43,275 nt of DNA from an uncultured Chryseobacterium sp. (GCF_913776365.1 NZ_CAJYMO010000310.1:1-43275); one strand, 5' to 3'; positions 24,150-32,763 are shown, numbered from the stretch's first letter. The notes: generated from the letters alone by a model not told the origin. Numbers and translations are program-made.

Positions 24150-25259
24150 TCATATTGCCATGAATTGCCTCCCTGAAAACGATTTTACCCTTCCTAAAAG
24201 CTCAAGTTCCAGGATAACGGGCAGAATTTTATGGGAAGAGAGGTTGGTTTTCTCAATCAGATCGTCCAGTGAAATCTTTGGGTGGCGCGAAATGGCATCC
24301 CAAATGAGCTGTTGGTTTTCAGTAAGTTGCAAAGCTACTTCGCTTCTAGGAAACAGTTCCCCGGTTTCCGCTCCCGGCTTGTGAAAACCCAGCTGGCTGA
24401 TCAGGTCTTTGATTGTGGAAATGGCCATTGCCTTGTTCTGGTAAATCAGCTGGTTGCACCCCTGGCTCTGCCGGTCTGTAATTTTTCCCGGTAAGGCATA
24501 TACTTCCCGGTTGTACTGGTTGGCAAATGTTACGGTGCTTACGGAACCGCCTCCAAAAGCTGTTTCCACAACGATGGTTGAAGGGGAAAGGCCGGCAACG
24601 ACCCGGTTTCTCTGAATGAAATTTTCACGGTCCGGTTTTCTGGATGAATTGAATTCCGTGAAGAGGCATCCTCCTTCTTCCAGTATTTTTTCAGAAAGCT
24701 TACGGTTTTTAGACGGATAGAGGGTATGAAATCCGTGGGCCAGCACAGCAATGGTGGGAATCCCGTACCTGAGCGACTGTTCGTGGACTTCTTTATCAAT
24801 GCCCAGCGCCAGTCCGCTGACGGAAGTAAAAGGGCACGACTGTACTTCTTCAAAAAAGTCGTGGATAAAACCGGATCCGTATTCCGTCATGTTGCGGGTT
24901 CCTACGATGCTTACTTTCTGGCCATCTGTATCAAAAGACCCTTTGCGGTACAATACTGACGGCGCATCTTCGCATTCATTCAGCATCCGGGGAAGTTCAT
25001 TGAGGTGCCTGAGGTGGATATGGATGTTTTGGGATTCACAGAATTTCAGTTCTTTTTCGGCAAATTTCAGGTGTTCCGGGTTTCCGATATCGGAAATCAT
25101 CTTACGGCCGAAACCGTCAAGCTTACGGTATTCCTTTCCTGCCCTCCGCCATGCCTCCTCAGCACTGCCGAAGATACGGACCAGCTTGTAGAAATTAATA
25201 TCGCCGATCAGGCTGCATTCGCGTAACGCGATGGAATAGAGATGTTCCTGAGAATACAT
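24150..25259 (-). CDS. dprA: DNA-processing protein DprA
   Basis: 369 aa from the ATG at 25259 (MYSQEHLYSIALREC); a start 18 bp upstream is also open. The Rossmann-like DprA core (about 75-285) shows VSIVGTRNMTEYG, SVSGLALGIDKEVHEQSL and TIAVLAHGFHTLYPSKNRKL. A C-terminal winged-helix (about 305-369) is present. DprA protects incoming single strands and loads RecA during natural transformation. It appears intact although comM, acting later in the same process, is disrupted in this window. Confidence 0.95.
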   Translation of the reverse strand: MYSQEHLYSIALRECSLIGDINFYKLVRIFGSAEEAWRRAGKEYRKLDGFGRKMISDIGNPEHLKFAEKELKFCESQNIHIHLRHLNELPRMLNECEDAPSVLYRKGSFDTDGQKVSIVGTRNMTEYGSGFIHDFFEEVQSCPFTSVSGLALGIDKEVHEQSLRYGIPTIAVLAHGFHTLYPSKNRKLSEKILEEGGCLFTEFNSSRKPDRENFIQRNRVVAGLSPSTIVVETAFGGGSVSTVTFANQYNREVYALPGKITDRQSQGCNQLIYQNKAMAISTIKDLISQLGFHKPGAETGELFPRSEVALQLTENQQLIWDAISRHPKISLDDLIEKTNLSSHKILPVILELELLGRVKSFSGRQFMAI

Positions 25260-25469
25260 TTGTGTTGTTTTCAGCAAATGTAAAAAATTTATCCGGTTCC
25301 GTAAATGGGGTCGCTGAAAATTATTTGCAGGGCATAAGATACTGCTGAATGCCTGGCAATTGAACTTATAATATTACTATTTAACATGAACTCGTGGAAA
25401 AGACAGCTCTCATAAGCCGAAAATTACTTCAGGTTAAATATATAGGAAAGAATGTCAAACCGCTTTGCC

Positions 25470-25640
25470 CTGAAGGGGCGAAAACTTTTAATAGAAAGGA
25501 AGGGAAAGCAGTACTGAAGGCTTATTCGAACAGGAATCTGTCTTTAATGATTACGCCCTTGCAGGGCTTGAGCCTACCTGTAAATCATTTAACCCCGGGC
25601 CTCGCCCGAGGCTATTGTTATCGCCCTTTCAGGGCTGAAT
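25470..25640. repeat. Cluster of GCCCT/AGGGC palindromes
   Basis: Three related units: CGCTTTGCCCTGAAGGGGCG (about 25470-25490), ACGCCCTTGCAGGGCTTGAG (25553-25572) and CGCCCTTTCAGGGCTGAATG (25622-25641). The last is preceded by CCCGGGCCTCGCCCGAGGC (25593-25611). Short GC-rich palindromes in an AT-rich gap are typical of REP/BIME-like dispersed elements. No REP-associated transposase gene is in the window. Confidence 0.6.
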
Positions 25641-25810
25641 GAGTTCTGCTTCGGATTTAAATTATTGAAAATAAGTTAAACACTATCGAATTCACGTTAA
25701 ACTATTGAAAGTGAATTAAATGCCATTAAATCCATATTATTTAGGATGTGTAACGAACAATTATATTTGACTTGAGTTTGGCGCAAATAGACTATTCAAA
25801 TATCAATAGA

Positions 25811-25861
25811 AATGGGCTTTAGCCCATTTACCATATGCCGTGTGATGATCGGCTTTAGCCG
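25811..25861. repeat. Pair of GGCTTTAGCC palindromes
   Basis: AATGGGCTTTAGCCCATTT (25811-25829) and CGGCTTTAGCCG (25850-25861) share the core GGCTTTAGCC, 20 bp apart. Likely a REP-like dispersed element. Confidence 0.6.
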
Positions 25862-26299
25862 AAACATACAATAAACGTAAGCAAAATTCAATTTGGAATT
25901 ACAATTTTGATATCAGTCTGAAGCCTAACACGATTGACCAAACACAACAATTTGAATTTCAATCAATTACTTTTGTTTTTATTTCAAAACCATACTGCTT
26001 AGCAATAGAAATTTATTTAAAATCCTGATTTATTAAATTGCATTTTTTAATCTCTTATTTAATAAACAACTGAAAATAAATTCAATACAGCCGAATTTAC
26101 GTTAATTTAGGATAAGGTATCCTCACCATGCATCATATCTAGATCTGAAAAGAAACCTATAAGTATCCTAAAATTCAATAAGAAATAAAGAATTTTACAG
26201 CCAATAATAAAATTAGTTTCAGTTCCATAAATGACAATATGTTGTATAGTCTGTGAATTAAAAACAAATTATATATCAATAAACCTAAAAACAACAATC

Positions 26300-26830
26300 A
26301 TGAAAAAGAAGAAAACAAACTTTGAATCCCGGTTCTGGTCCGGAAGTAAGAAATATTCGGTGCCGGGGCTGCTGGAAACTTTTTTCCAGTTCAATGACCT
26401 GGCTATCGTGAAAGAAGTCCTCGGCAGTATGATGCACTGTTCAACCAGAAGAAAAGCCCGGATCCGTACATATCCTGCTGAAATTTTTCACCTGCAGCAG
26501 TCACTCCGGTCACTGCTCCTCGCCGGCCGCCTCATTGCAGCCAAAGCCGGAAAATGGACGGTACCGGTTTCTGCAGAAGCCGTTTCTTCAATGCAGCTGT
26601 CTTCACTTTCGGAAGAAGAATATCAGGATCCGTTACGGGTATTCCGGAAAGCCTTTAAAACCTGCAGCTTTGAGGAATTCGATGAGTTCCTTGCCTCAAC
26701 CGTCTATTTCTCGCTGGGCAATATCAGCAACGACCGGGAAAAACGCAGGGTCAGTCCGTACATTCATCTTATAAAAATGCTGGACGCCGCCTATCTTATC
26801 ACAGAAAGGAAAATGCAGAAACAGAAGTAA
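26300..26830 (+). CDS. Hypothetical protein, 176 aa
   Basis: Start set at the ATG at 26300 (MKKKKTNFESRFW); the upstream extension to 26231 is Cys/Asn-rich and AT-rich and looks non-coding. Not recognised as a named family. Basic N-terminus, then a helical body with LQQSLRSLLLAGRLIAAKAGKW (about 65-86) and a C-terminal helix HLIKMLDAAYLITERK. No signal peptide, no clear membrane segment. Codon use is like neighbouring host genes. Isolated, with long empty sequence upstream. Confidence 0.65.
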   Translation: MKKKKTNFESRFWSGSKKYSVPGLLETFFQFNDLAIVKEVLGSMMHCSTRRKARIRTYPAEIFHLQQSLRSLLLAGRLIAAKAGKWTVPVSAEAVSSMQLSSLSEEEYQDPLRVFRKAFKTCSFEEFDEFLASTVYFSLGNISNDREKRRVSPYIHLIKMLDAAYLITERKMQKQK

Positions 26831-26904
26831 TGCTGATCCGGAATGGCCAGTAAAAGCCTGATGAATTCAGCCAAACCATGGATGACGATGGGAAATAAGG
26901 TATT

Positions 26905-27675
26905 TTATTTTCCCCTCAGCCTGTCCAGGTGGTCCCAGATGTCGTCTTTTTTCTTGTAGGGAAGCTCAAGGAAATCATCCGGATGGTTTTCCTTGTACTG
27001 CTGCCAGAGTTTGTCATCTTTCTCGCTGTAATAATTCGGGAATTCCCAGATGTACCGCTTTTTCTTTTCACCGGCTTTGCGGAACATGAAAGCGAGGCTG
27101 ACGCCCACTACGGCACCGGCAAGGTGGGCCTGCCAGGAAATCTTGCTGGGCTCCTGAAGGTTGGAGAACAGCTCCTCCGGCAGCATGCCCCAGACAAGGC
27201 TTCCATAATACAGGATCACCAGCAGGGAAATGGTGAGTAAGGTCATATTCCATCTGAAAATCCCGCTGAAAACCAGGAAAAAGGCCAGCACATACACCAC
27301 TCCGCTTGCCCCGATGGTGCAGGTATAGAGGTAATTCCCGGTCATGATGTCAATCGGCGGAAGCATCCAGACCAGCAGGCCTGTGGCCAGCCAGCCGATG
27401 ACAAAAACTTTTCCGGCCACCTGAGGATAGAACTGGTAGAGCAGAAACATCAGGACGGCGATAGGAATGGAATTCCCTACGATATGGTCCATATTTCCGT
27501 GGAGAAGCGGAGAAGTAACAATCCCGATCAGGCCTTCCGGCAACAACGGAATGATCGCTCCGAAGCAGCTCTGGAAAAAGCCGAGGCTCTGTAAAAAAAA
27601 TCCCATCCACATCGCTGCCAGCATCAGCAACGGATAGAGAACCGCTTTCCGGGAAATAATCTTGTTTTTTAGCAT
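26905..27675 (-). CDS. Rhomboid-family intramembrane serine protease
   Basis: 256 aa, six-TM core. Catalytic Ser124 lies in GASG (122-125) and His184 in WQAHLAG (181-187). The conserved HGNMDHIVGNS segment (59-69) provides the oxyanion-side His and Asn. The cytosolic C-terminal tail (about 200-256) is charged (KKRYIWEFPNYYSEKDDKLW). Cleaves membrane-protein substrates within the bilayer; substrate unknown. Monocistronic, divergent from the DUF3078 gene. Confidence 0.92.
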   Translation of the reverse strand: MLKNKIISRKAVLYPLLMLAAMWMGFFLQSLGFFQSCFGAIIPLLPEGLIGIVTSPLLHGNMDHIVGNSIPIAVLMFLLYQFYPQVAGKVFVIGWLATGLLVWMLPPIDIMTGNYLYTCTIGASGVVYVLAFFLVFSGIFRWNMTLLTISLLVILYYGSLVWGMLPEELFSNLQEPSKISWQAHLAGAVVGVSLAFMFRKAGEKKKRYIWEFPNYYSEKDDKLWQQYKENHPDDFLELPYKKKDDIWDHLDRLRGK

Positions 27676-27863
27676 GTAAAATGTATGTCAAATGAAAAGC
27701 CAATACGGAATTCCGGAAAAATTGGCGACGGATTTTACCGGAAGCAAAAGATTTCAGCCAAAAAGTACGGTTTTCAACGATTTTCGTTTCTGTATTGTGC
27801 GCAGGTTTACGGTAAGGCATATGACCGGAAAACCACCGGATAGCAATCTTTTAACAGCTTAAT

Positions 27864-27896
27864 TTTGTGGGATCAGGATTATATTTAATACTTTTG
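27864..27896 (+). promoter_or_regulatory. Promoter of the DUF3078 gene
   Basis: TTTG (27864-27867), 21-bp spacer, TACTTTTG (27889-27896), an exact match to the Bacteroidota consensus, 29 bp before the ATG. Confidence 0.65.
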
Positions 27897-27925
27897 TGAA
27901 GAACTTTGTAAATGAATCTTGAATA

Positions 27926-28852
27926 ATGAAGAAGTTTTTTACCCTTCTGGGCATCTCCCTGGGAGTTGCCGCAAGTGCACAGGAAGAAATTAAAAAAGAC
28001 TCTGTGGTAACCGATACGGTAAGACATTGGTCGGTGCTGGGAAAACAGTCATTAATGGTTAACCAGGCGGCCTTTTCAAACTGGGTCGGCGGTGGATCCA
28101 ATAACATCGGCTGGCTGCTGGGAGCAGATTACAACATCCGGTACGAAAAGGGCAACGACCTTTGGGAAAACCTCATCCTCCTGAATTACGGACAGAATGA
28201 CACCCAGGGGCTTGGGGTGCGGAAAACCCAGGATGTCATTAATGTATCCACCAACTACGGCCGGAAGTTCTCCAAGAGCTGGTATCTTTCCGCCGGTGCA
28301 GGCTTTCTTTCGCAGTTTACCGCAGGATATGAGGACGGGAATAATCCTGAAGCCAAGAAAATCTCCAACTTTATGGCGCCCGCTTACGTCAATCTCGGTC
28401 TGGGAATCACCTACCGCCCGAACGACAACATCAATGTTACGCTCCGCCCTACCAACGCCAGGTTTACCTTCGTACTGGATCCGGATCTTCAGATGGCCGG
28501 AACCTATGGTCTCAAGGCTGACGGAGACACTACCCTTCTGCAGTTCGGTTTCCTGGGAACAGCCCTCTATAAAATAAAGATCATGGAGAACATCAACATG
28601 ACCAATACGGCTTCCGTCTTCTCCAATTACCTGGACCATCCGGAAAGGCTGGTACTGGCTTACGGCATGATCCTGAACCTGAAAGTGAATAAATTTATCT
28701 CTTCCAATATTACCCTGGATGTGCTGTACGACCATAACCAGATCCAGAAAACCCAGCTGAAGCAGACGCTGGGCGTAGGATTTGCCTACACGCTGGACAA
28801 CGGCGTAAAACATTCTGACCGGAAAGACAGCCAGTGGTGGTATAAAAAATAA
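27926..28852 (+). CDS. DUF3078 outer-membrane-like protein
   Basis: 308 aa. Signal peptide at 1-18 (ends ASAQ). DUF3078 hallmark near the start (SLMVNQAAFSNWVGGGSNNIGW), then alternating amphipathic strands (for example WYLSAGAGFLSQFTAGYEDG, ITYRPNDNINVTLRPT, LDVLYDHNQIQKTQLKQTLGVGFAYTLD), suggesting a small beta-barrel in the outer membrane. Function unknown; the family is restricted mainly to Bacteroidota. Strong promoter and terminator surround it as a single gene. Confidence 0.87.
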   Translation: MKKFFTLLGISLGVAASAQEEIKKDSVVTDTVRHWSVLGKQSLMVNQAAFSNWVGGGSNNIGWLLGADYNIRYEKGNDLWENLILLNYGQNDTQGLGVRKTQDVINVSTNYGRKFSKSWYLSAGAGFLSQFTAGYEDGNNPEAKKISNFMAPAYVNLGLGITYRPNDNINVTLRPTNARFTFVLDPDLQMAGTYGLKADGDTTLLQFGFLGTALYKIKIMENINMTNTASVFSNYLDHPERLVLAYGMILNLKVNKFISSNITLDVLYDHNQIQKTQLKQTLGVGFAYTLDNGVKHSDRKDSQWWYKK

Positions 28853-28876
28853 TCCCATCAGACAATTGATATACTT

Positions 28877-28901
28877 GCCCCTTTTCAGGGGCCGCTTTTT
28901 T
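28877..28901 (+). terminator. Terminator of the DUF3078 gene
   Basis: GCCCCT (28877-28882), loop TTTC, AGGGGC (28887-28892), then CGC and six T. Confidence 0.82.
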
Positions 28902-29041
28902 ACGGTATGATTTTCCCGGCTTTGCTACATTCCGGTACATCCCGTTTTTTCGGCATCCCAGGTAAGAATATTGAAAAAAACCTTTCAAAACCACGGTTTT
29001 CAGGGAAATTATATTTATTTTTAAGTTTATTATAAACCGGG

Positions 29042-29102
29042 CAGCGTATGCAGGGAACAGTAAGTCCCTTTTTGTAAAGCTTACTGAAATCTGCATACGC
29101 TG
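29042..29102 (+). promoter_or_regulatory. Long structured leader upstream of csaA
   Basis: A perfect 12-bp stem (CAGCGTATGCAG 29042-29053 with CTGCATACGCTG 29091-29102), a 4x4 internal loop, then a perfect 7-bp stem (CAGTAAG 29058-29064 with CTTACTG 29080-29086) and a 15-nt loop. A competing hairpin AGGGA (29052-29056) with TCCCT (29065-29069), followed by more T residues, would break the large one and resembles a weak terminator. This could act as an attenuator or a protein-bound leader. Not a known riboswitch that I recognise. Confidence 0.5.
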
Positions 29103-29124
29103 TCTGATAAATATGACATCCTTT

Positions 29125-29478
29125 ATGAATATTCCTGTAAAACCCGAAATTTCCTGGGCCGATTTTGAAAAGATAGACATCCGTTGCGGAACCGTTATTT
29201 CCGTACAGGATTTTGAAAAGGCCAGAAACCCGTCTTATCAATTGGAAATTGACTTCGGTGAATTGGGCATCAGAAAATCATCGGCCCAGATTACCTCCCT
29301 GTATGCAAAGGAGGACCTTATAGGCAAGCAGATCCTTGCGGTGGTAAATTTCCCTAAAAAACAGATCGCCAACTTTTATAGCGAGTGCCTGGTGCTGGGA
29401 ATTTACGGGGAAGATAAAAAAGACGTTACCCTTCTCACGGCTTCCCTTCCTGTAAAGGACGGGCTGCAGGTAGGATAA
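29125..29478 (+). CDS. csaA: CsaA-like tRNA-binding protein
   Basis: 117 aa from the ATG at 29125 (MNIPVKPEISWADFEKIDIR); an ATG at 29113 is also possible. Single EMAP/tRNA-binding OB-fold domain: DIRCGTVISVQDFEKARNPSYQLEIDFG, RKSSAQITSLY, NFPKKQIANFYSECLVLGIYG. Proteins of this type bind structured RNA and tRNA ends; Bacillus CsaA was also proposed as a secretion chaperone. First gene of a run with an exonuclease (22 bp later) and a DUF59 gene. Confidence 0.9.
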   Translation: MNIPVKPEISWADFEKIDIRCGTVISVQDFEKARNPSYQLEIDFGELGIRKSSAQITSLYAKEDLIGKQILAVVNFPKKQIANFYSECLVLGIYGEDKKDVTLLTASLPVKDGLQVG

Positions 29479-29499
29479 AGACAAAACAGATAAAAACAC

Positions 29500-30204
29500 A
29501 TGATACAGAAGATTCCATTAGAAAAGATCTTGTTCCTTGATATTGAAACCGTTCCGGGCTTCGGATCCTGGGAAGAGGTTTCAGAAACCGGGCGGATGCT
29601 GTGGGACAAGAAGACAAGGTTCCAGCGGAAAGAAGAAATTTCGGCAGCGGAATTTTATGGCGAAAGAGCCGGCATTATGGCGGAATTCGGCAAAATCATC
29701 TGCATCACCATCGGGATGGCTGATAAAAATGACACCCTGAAAATCAAGAGTTTTGCTGATGACGATGAAAAGAAAATGCTCCGCGAATTCGGCGAGATTT
29801 TCAACAGCCCGAGATTGCGTGACGTGATCCTCTGTGCCCATAACGGAAAAGAATTCGATTTTCCCTGGATCGCCAGAAGATTCTTGATCAACGGGATGAT
29901 GCCACCTACTCCCTTCCAGACCTTCGGGAAAAAACCCTGGGAAATCCCGCATCTCGATACCATGGAGCTCTGGAAATTCGGGGATTACAAAAGCTTTGTT
30001 TCACTGGAACTGCTGGCCCATCTCTTCGGGGTACCGACCCCGAAAGACGATATTGACGGATCAATGGTTTCATCAATTTACTACATAGAGAAAGACTTGC
30101 AGCGGATAGTAGACTATTGTGAAAAAGATGTGTTAACTTTGGCAAATATTTTCCGGCGTATGCGCCAGGAAGATTTGTTGAAAAGGTATACCAATTTAGA
30201 TTAA
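29500..30204 (+). CDS. DnaQ-like 3'-5' exonuclease (PolB-exonuclease-related)
   Basis: A 234-aa RNase H-fold nuclease of the Pfam DNA_pol_B_exo2 type. Exo I is FLDIETVP (D14, E16), Exo II is HNGKEFDFPW (D121) and Exo III is YCEKDVLTL (D210), so the metal ligands are all present. It lacks a polymerase domain. A role in trimming DNA or RNA ends is likely, but the substrate is unknown. Second gene of the csaA run, ending 3 bp before the DUF59 gene. Confidence 0.87.
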   Translation: MIQKIPLEKILFLDIETVPGFGSWEEVSETGRMLWDKKTRFQRKEEISAAEFYGERAGIMAEFGKIICITIGMADKNDTLKIKSFADDDEKKMLREFGEIFNSPRLRDVILCAHNGKEFDFPWIARRFLINGMMPPTPFQTFGKKPWEIPHLDTMELWKFGDYKSFVSLELLAHLFGVPTPKDDIDGSMVSSIYYIEKDLQRIVDYCEKDVLTLANIFRRMRQEDLLKRYTNLD

Positions 30205-30207
30205 AAA

Positions 30208-30534
30208 ATGAAATTTACAGACGATCAGATTGCTGACATTGGTGAAGAGATCATCAACGTCTTAAAAACCGTATATGACCCTGAAATTCCCGTAGATATC
30301 TACGAACTCGGGTTGGTGTACGATGTTCAGATTTCCGATGATGCGGATGTTAAAATCATAATGACATTAACGACTCCCAACTGCCCGGTAGCGGAAACAC
30401 TGCCGCAGGAAGTGAAAGACAAAGTAGCCGAAGTGGAAAACGTAAAAAGCGTAGACCTGGAACTCACCTTTGAGCCGAGCTGGCACAAAGACATGATGAG
30501 CGAAGAAGCCAAGTTTGAACTGGGGATGCTTTAA
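30208..30534 (+). CDS. DUF59/MIP18-family iron-sulfur assembly protein
   Basis: 108 aa. The family signature is complete: DPEIPVDIYELGLVYDV (24-40) and MTLTTPNCPVAETLPQEV, with conserved Cys59. The C-terminal part has the typical VEL-type strand and FEPSWHKDMMSEEAKFELGML. SufT/PaaD/MIP18-type proteins help mature Fe-S enzymes. In other Bacteroidota the gene often sits with suf genes, but not here. Last gene of the csaA run; followed at once by a strong terminator. Confidence 0.9.
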   Translation: MKFTDDQIADIGEEIINVLKTVYDPEIPVDIYELGLVYDVQISDDADVKIIMTLTTPNCPVAETLPQEVKDKVAEVENVKSVDLELTFEPSWHKDMMSEEAKFELGML

Positions 30535-30551
30535 TCCGTACTACAGATACA

Positions 30552-30580
30552 AAAGGCTGCCGGAGAACCGGCAGCCTTTA
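30552..30580 (+). terminator. Strong bidirectional terminator
   Basis: AAAGGCTGCCGG (30552-30563), loop AGAA, CCGGCAGCCTTT (30568-30579). It lies between the converging DUF59 and sulfurtransferase genes. Confidence 0.9.
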
Positions 30581-30584
30581 TTGT

Positions 30585-31421
30585 TTATAATTCTTTTGCT
30601 ATTTCTTTTCCTTGCCTCCTGCTCCATTCGCTCCATGAACCAATGTATAAATCCGGAACGGGAAAGCCGGCATACACCAAAGCTAAAACAGTATGGCAGG
30701 CAGTAACGCCGGAACCACAGCGAACAATCAGATGTTCGGGCATTTCCTTCAGGAATTCCATATACTTTTCCCGCAGTTTTTCAGGAGAAAGAAAGTTTCC
30801 GCTTTTATCAAGATTTTCGGAAAAAGGGATATTGATGGCTCCTGGAATATGCCCTGCCACAAGATCGATAGGTTCGGATTTGCCGTTATAACGGTAAGCA
30901 TCTCTAACATCAATGACGGTTAAAGAATGATTTATCAATTCATTTTCAACATCTTCCAAATTTGAAATTGGGAAAAGCCAGTTTTCTTTCTTAATGACTT
31001 CCGCTTTTTCAAAAGATTCTTCACCATCAGAAAACTCCAGGCCCTGTTTTTCTGCATTCTGAATTCCGCCATTCAGCACCTGAACTTTTTCAAAACCAAA
31101 GGATCTCAGCATCCACCAGGCTCTTGCTGCCGCATTTGAGCCGTTTTTATCATCGTAAACAACAATATGATTCTGTTCCGAAATTCCAAGCCGGGAAAGT
31201 ATCTCCGCAAATTTCCCGATTTCCGGGAGCGGATGCCTTCCTCCGAAAGCAGCATCATTACCGGTTTCTGCAAGGTCTTTATCCGGATCTATAAACCTGG
31301 CTCCTTTAAGGTGTTTATTAAGATACTTCTGATGATTGTCCTTTCCTGCTCTCGCATCAAGAATGATGAGGTTTTGTGTGGGAAGCCGTTTCAATCCGGT
31401 TGGCGAAATAATGGGTTGCAT
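30585..31421 (-). CDS. sseA: Two-domain sulfurtransferase, 3-mercaptopyruvate type
   Basis: 278 aa with tandem rhodanese domains: an inactive first (about 1-130, with ARFIDPDKDLA and WWMLRSFGFEKVQVLNGG) and an active second (about 155-278). Catalytic loop CGSGVT (C235-T240) is the MPST/SseA form rather than the thiosulfate-type CRKGVT. It transfers sulfur from 3-mercaptopyruvate to thiols or cyanide. Cytosolic. Convergent with the DUF59 gene; preceded on its strand by osmC. Confidence 0.93.
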   Translation of the reverse strand: MQPIISPTGLKRLPTQNLIILDARAGKDNHQKYLNKHLKGARFIDPDKDLAETGNDAAFGGRHPLPEIGKFAEILSRLGISEQNHIVVYDDKNGSNAAARAWWMLRSFGFEKVQVLNGGIQNAEKQGLEFSDGEESFEKAEVIKKENWLFPISNLEDVENELINHSLTVIDVRDAYRYNGKSEPIDLVAGHIPGAINIPFSENLDKSGNFLSPEKLREKYMEFLKEMPEHLIVRCGSGVTACHTVLALVYAGFPVPDLYIGSWSEWSRRQGKEIAKEL

Positions 31422-31435
31422 AACCTTTATTTTAT

Positions 31436-31464
31436 AAAGTAAAAGCCACAGAAATTTCTGCGGC
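31436..31464 (-). terminator. Terminator of osmC
   Basis: Minus strand: near-perfect stem of the self-complementary block 31445-31464 (GCC-x-CAGAAATTTCTG-x-GGC), followed by TTTTAC. Confidence 0.65.
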
Positions 31465-31475
31465 CTGACAATTTT

Positions 31476-31877
31476 TTACTGATAAATGAAAATCATGGTC
31501 TGTACCAGATCCGGATGCAGGCTTTTCGAAACCGGGCAATTATGGACGGTACGCTCTATAAAAGCTTTTTCCTCATCAGAATAGGACCCCGGAAAAACAA
31601 AATTGCATACAATTTCCCCGATTCTCCTTGGCTCGCCTTTCATAATTTTCTGAAGATTACAATAAGCGCCGTCAATATTGATGTTCTTTTCTTTGCCCAA
31701 AATCGCAACGGTAGTAAGGGCACACTCTGCTAAAGAAGTGGCACAGAGATCCGTAGGAGAAAACTTCTCCCCTTTTCCGTGATTATCCGTAGGGGCATCG
31801 CTTTCGATAAGCGTTCCGGACTGCAAGTGCTCTGCCGAACATCGTAAATCTCCAATATAGGTAATTTTAGAAGTCAT
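31476..31877 (-). CDS. OsmC-family peroxiredoxin-like protein
   Basis: 133 aa. OsmC/Ohr fold with two conserved cysteines: C52 (DLCATSLAECALTT) and C114 (HNCPVSKSLHP). In active members these reduce organic hydroperoxides. Start MTSKITYIGDLRCSAEHLQSG; Gln/Asp-rich loop DAPTDNHGKGEKFSPTDL is typical of OsmC proteins. Cytosolic. 37 bp after hmgL and in the same direction. Confidence 0.9.
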   Translation of the reverse strand: MTSKITYIGDLRCSAEHLQSGTLIESDAPTDNHGKGEKFSPTDLCATSLAECALTTVAILGKEKNINIDGAYCNLQKIMKGEPRRIGEIVCNFVFPGSYSDEEKAFIERTVHNCPVSKSLHPDLVQTMIFIYQ

Positions 31878-31914
31878 TTTATTTAATTTTTATTAAAGCT
31901 AAGAAAATTTTTGC

Positions 31915-32763
31915 TTAAAAATGAAAAATATCCTTTGCTTTATTATAAGAGCTTTCGAAATTCAGGAGATTCAGTTTATGCGGTGCTTTCTCCACACTCA
32001 TGAAATTGATCACCTGCTCGGTCGGCATATTTCCTACCAGATCGTCTTTGGCCATCGGACAGCCGCCAATGCCTTTGATCGCGCTGTCGAACCGGGTACA
32101 GCCCTGATCATAAGCAGCCTTCAGTTTTGAATAAGAATCTTCATACCGATTATGGAAATGGGCGCCGAAATTGATCCCGGCATATTTTGAAGGAATTTTT
32201 TCAAACAGCATCGAGATGGTTTCCGGCGTGGCCACCCCCGTTGTATCAGAGAGCAGAATGTTTTCAACTCCTATTTCGGAAAACCGCTGGGCCCAGAAAT
32301 CTACATCTTCCCATTTCCACATTTCGCCGTACGGGTTTCCGAAGGCCATGGAAAAATAAATATTCAGCTGCCTGTTTTCTTTTGCTACCAGTTCCAGCAT
32401 CCTGATAATCTCACCGAAAGCCTCTTCCTGGCTTTTATTGGTATTCCGGTGCTGAAACGTTTCGGAAATGGAAAACGGGAACCCGATAATATCTACCGAC
32501 GGGTGCTTCAACGCCTTCTCAGCGCCCCTGTAATTGGCCACAATAGCGGAAACCTTTGTATGGGAACGCGACTTGTCTATGTTTTCAGCCACTTCGGCAG
32601 AATCGGCCATCTGGGGAATTGCTCTGGGCGAAACGAAGCTCAGGCAGTCCAGCACATCAAACCCTACATCCATCAGGGAATTGATGTAATCTATTTTTTG
32701 ATCCGTGGGAATAAATTCTCCCCACCCCTGCATTGCATCACGCGGACATTCAGTAAGAAACAT
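31915..32763 (-). CDS. Hydroxymethylglutaryl-CoA lyase
   Basis: A 282-aa TIM-barrel lyase of the HMGL-like family that splits HMG-CoA into acetoacetate and acetyl-CoA in leucine breakdown. Active-site residues: R8-D9 (ECPRDAMQG), H202 and H204 (GAHFHNR), and C235 in the loop GIGGCPMAKDD. Start at the ATG at 32763, so the N-terminus begins right before the first catalytic strand, which is short but normal in Bacteroidota. Probably co-transcribed with osmC. Confidence 0.92.
   Translation of the reverse strand: MFLTECPRDAMQGWGEFIPTDQKIDYINSLMDVGFDVLDCLSFVSPRAIPQMADSAEVAENIDKSRSHTKVSAIVANYRGAEKALKHPSVDIIGFPFSISETFQHRNTNKSQEEAFGEIIRMLELVAKENRQLNIYFSMAFGNPYGEMWKWEDVDFWAQRFSEIGVENILLSDTTGVATPETISMLFEKIPSKYAGINFGAHFHNRYEDSYSKLKAAYDQGCTRFDSAIKGIGGCPMAKDDLVGNMPTEQVINFMSVEKAPHKLNLLNFESSYNKAKDIFHF

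Larger units (their letters stand above)
25260..26299. other. Gene-free kilobase with dispersed palindromes
   Basis: No convincing gene. It contains the G+C-rich palindrome cluster at about 25471-25640, two GGCTTTAGCC palindromes at 25811-25861, and AT-rich filler with several GTTAAACTATTGAA-like and AATTCACGTTAA-like repeats. An open frame at 25394-25642 runs through the palindromes and is judged non-coding. Confidence 0.7.

Noticed and set aside
25394..25642. Open frame of 82 codons in the gene-free kilobase
   Set aside because: It runs straight through the GC-rich palindromes, has no domain, and its predicted peptide simply reflects the repeats.
28076..28858. Minus-strand frame (260 codons) opposite the DUF3078 gene
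   Set aside because: The plus strand has a signal peptide, family signature, promoter and terminator; the antisense frame has none.
29042..29102. tRNA or tRNA-like gene upstream of csaA
   Set aside because: There is only a single long hairpin; no D-, anticodon- or T-arm pattern or CCA-end equivalent could be found.
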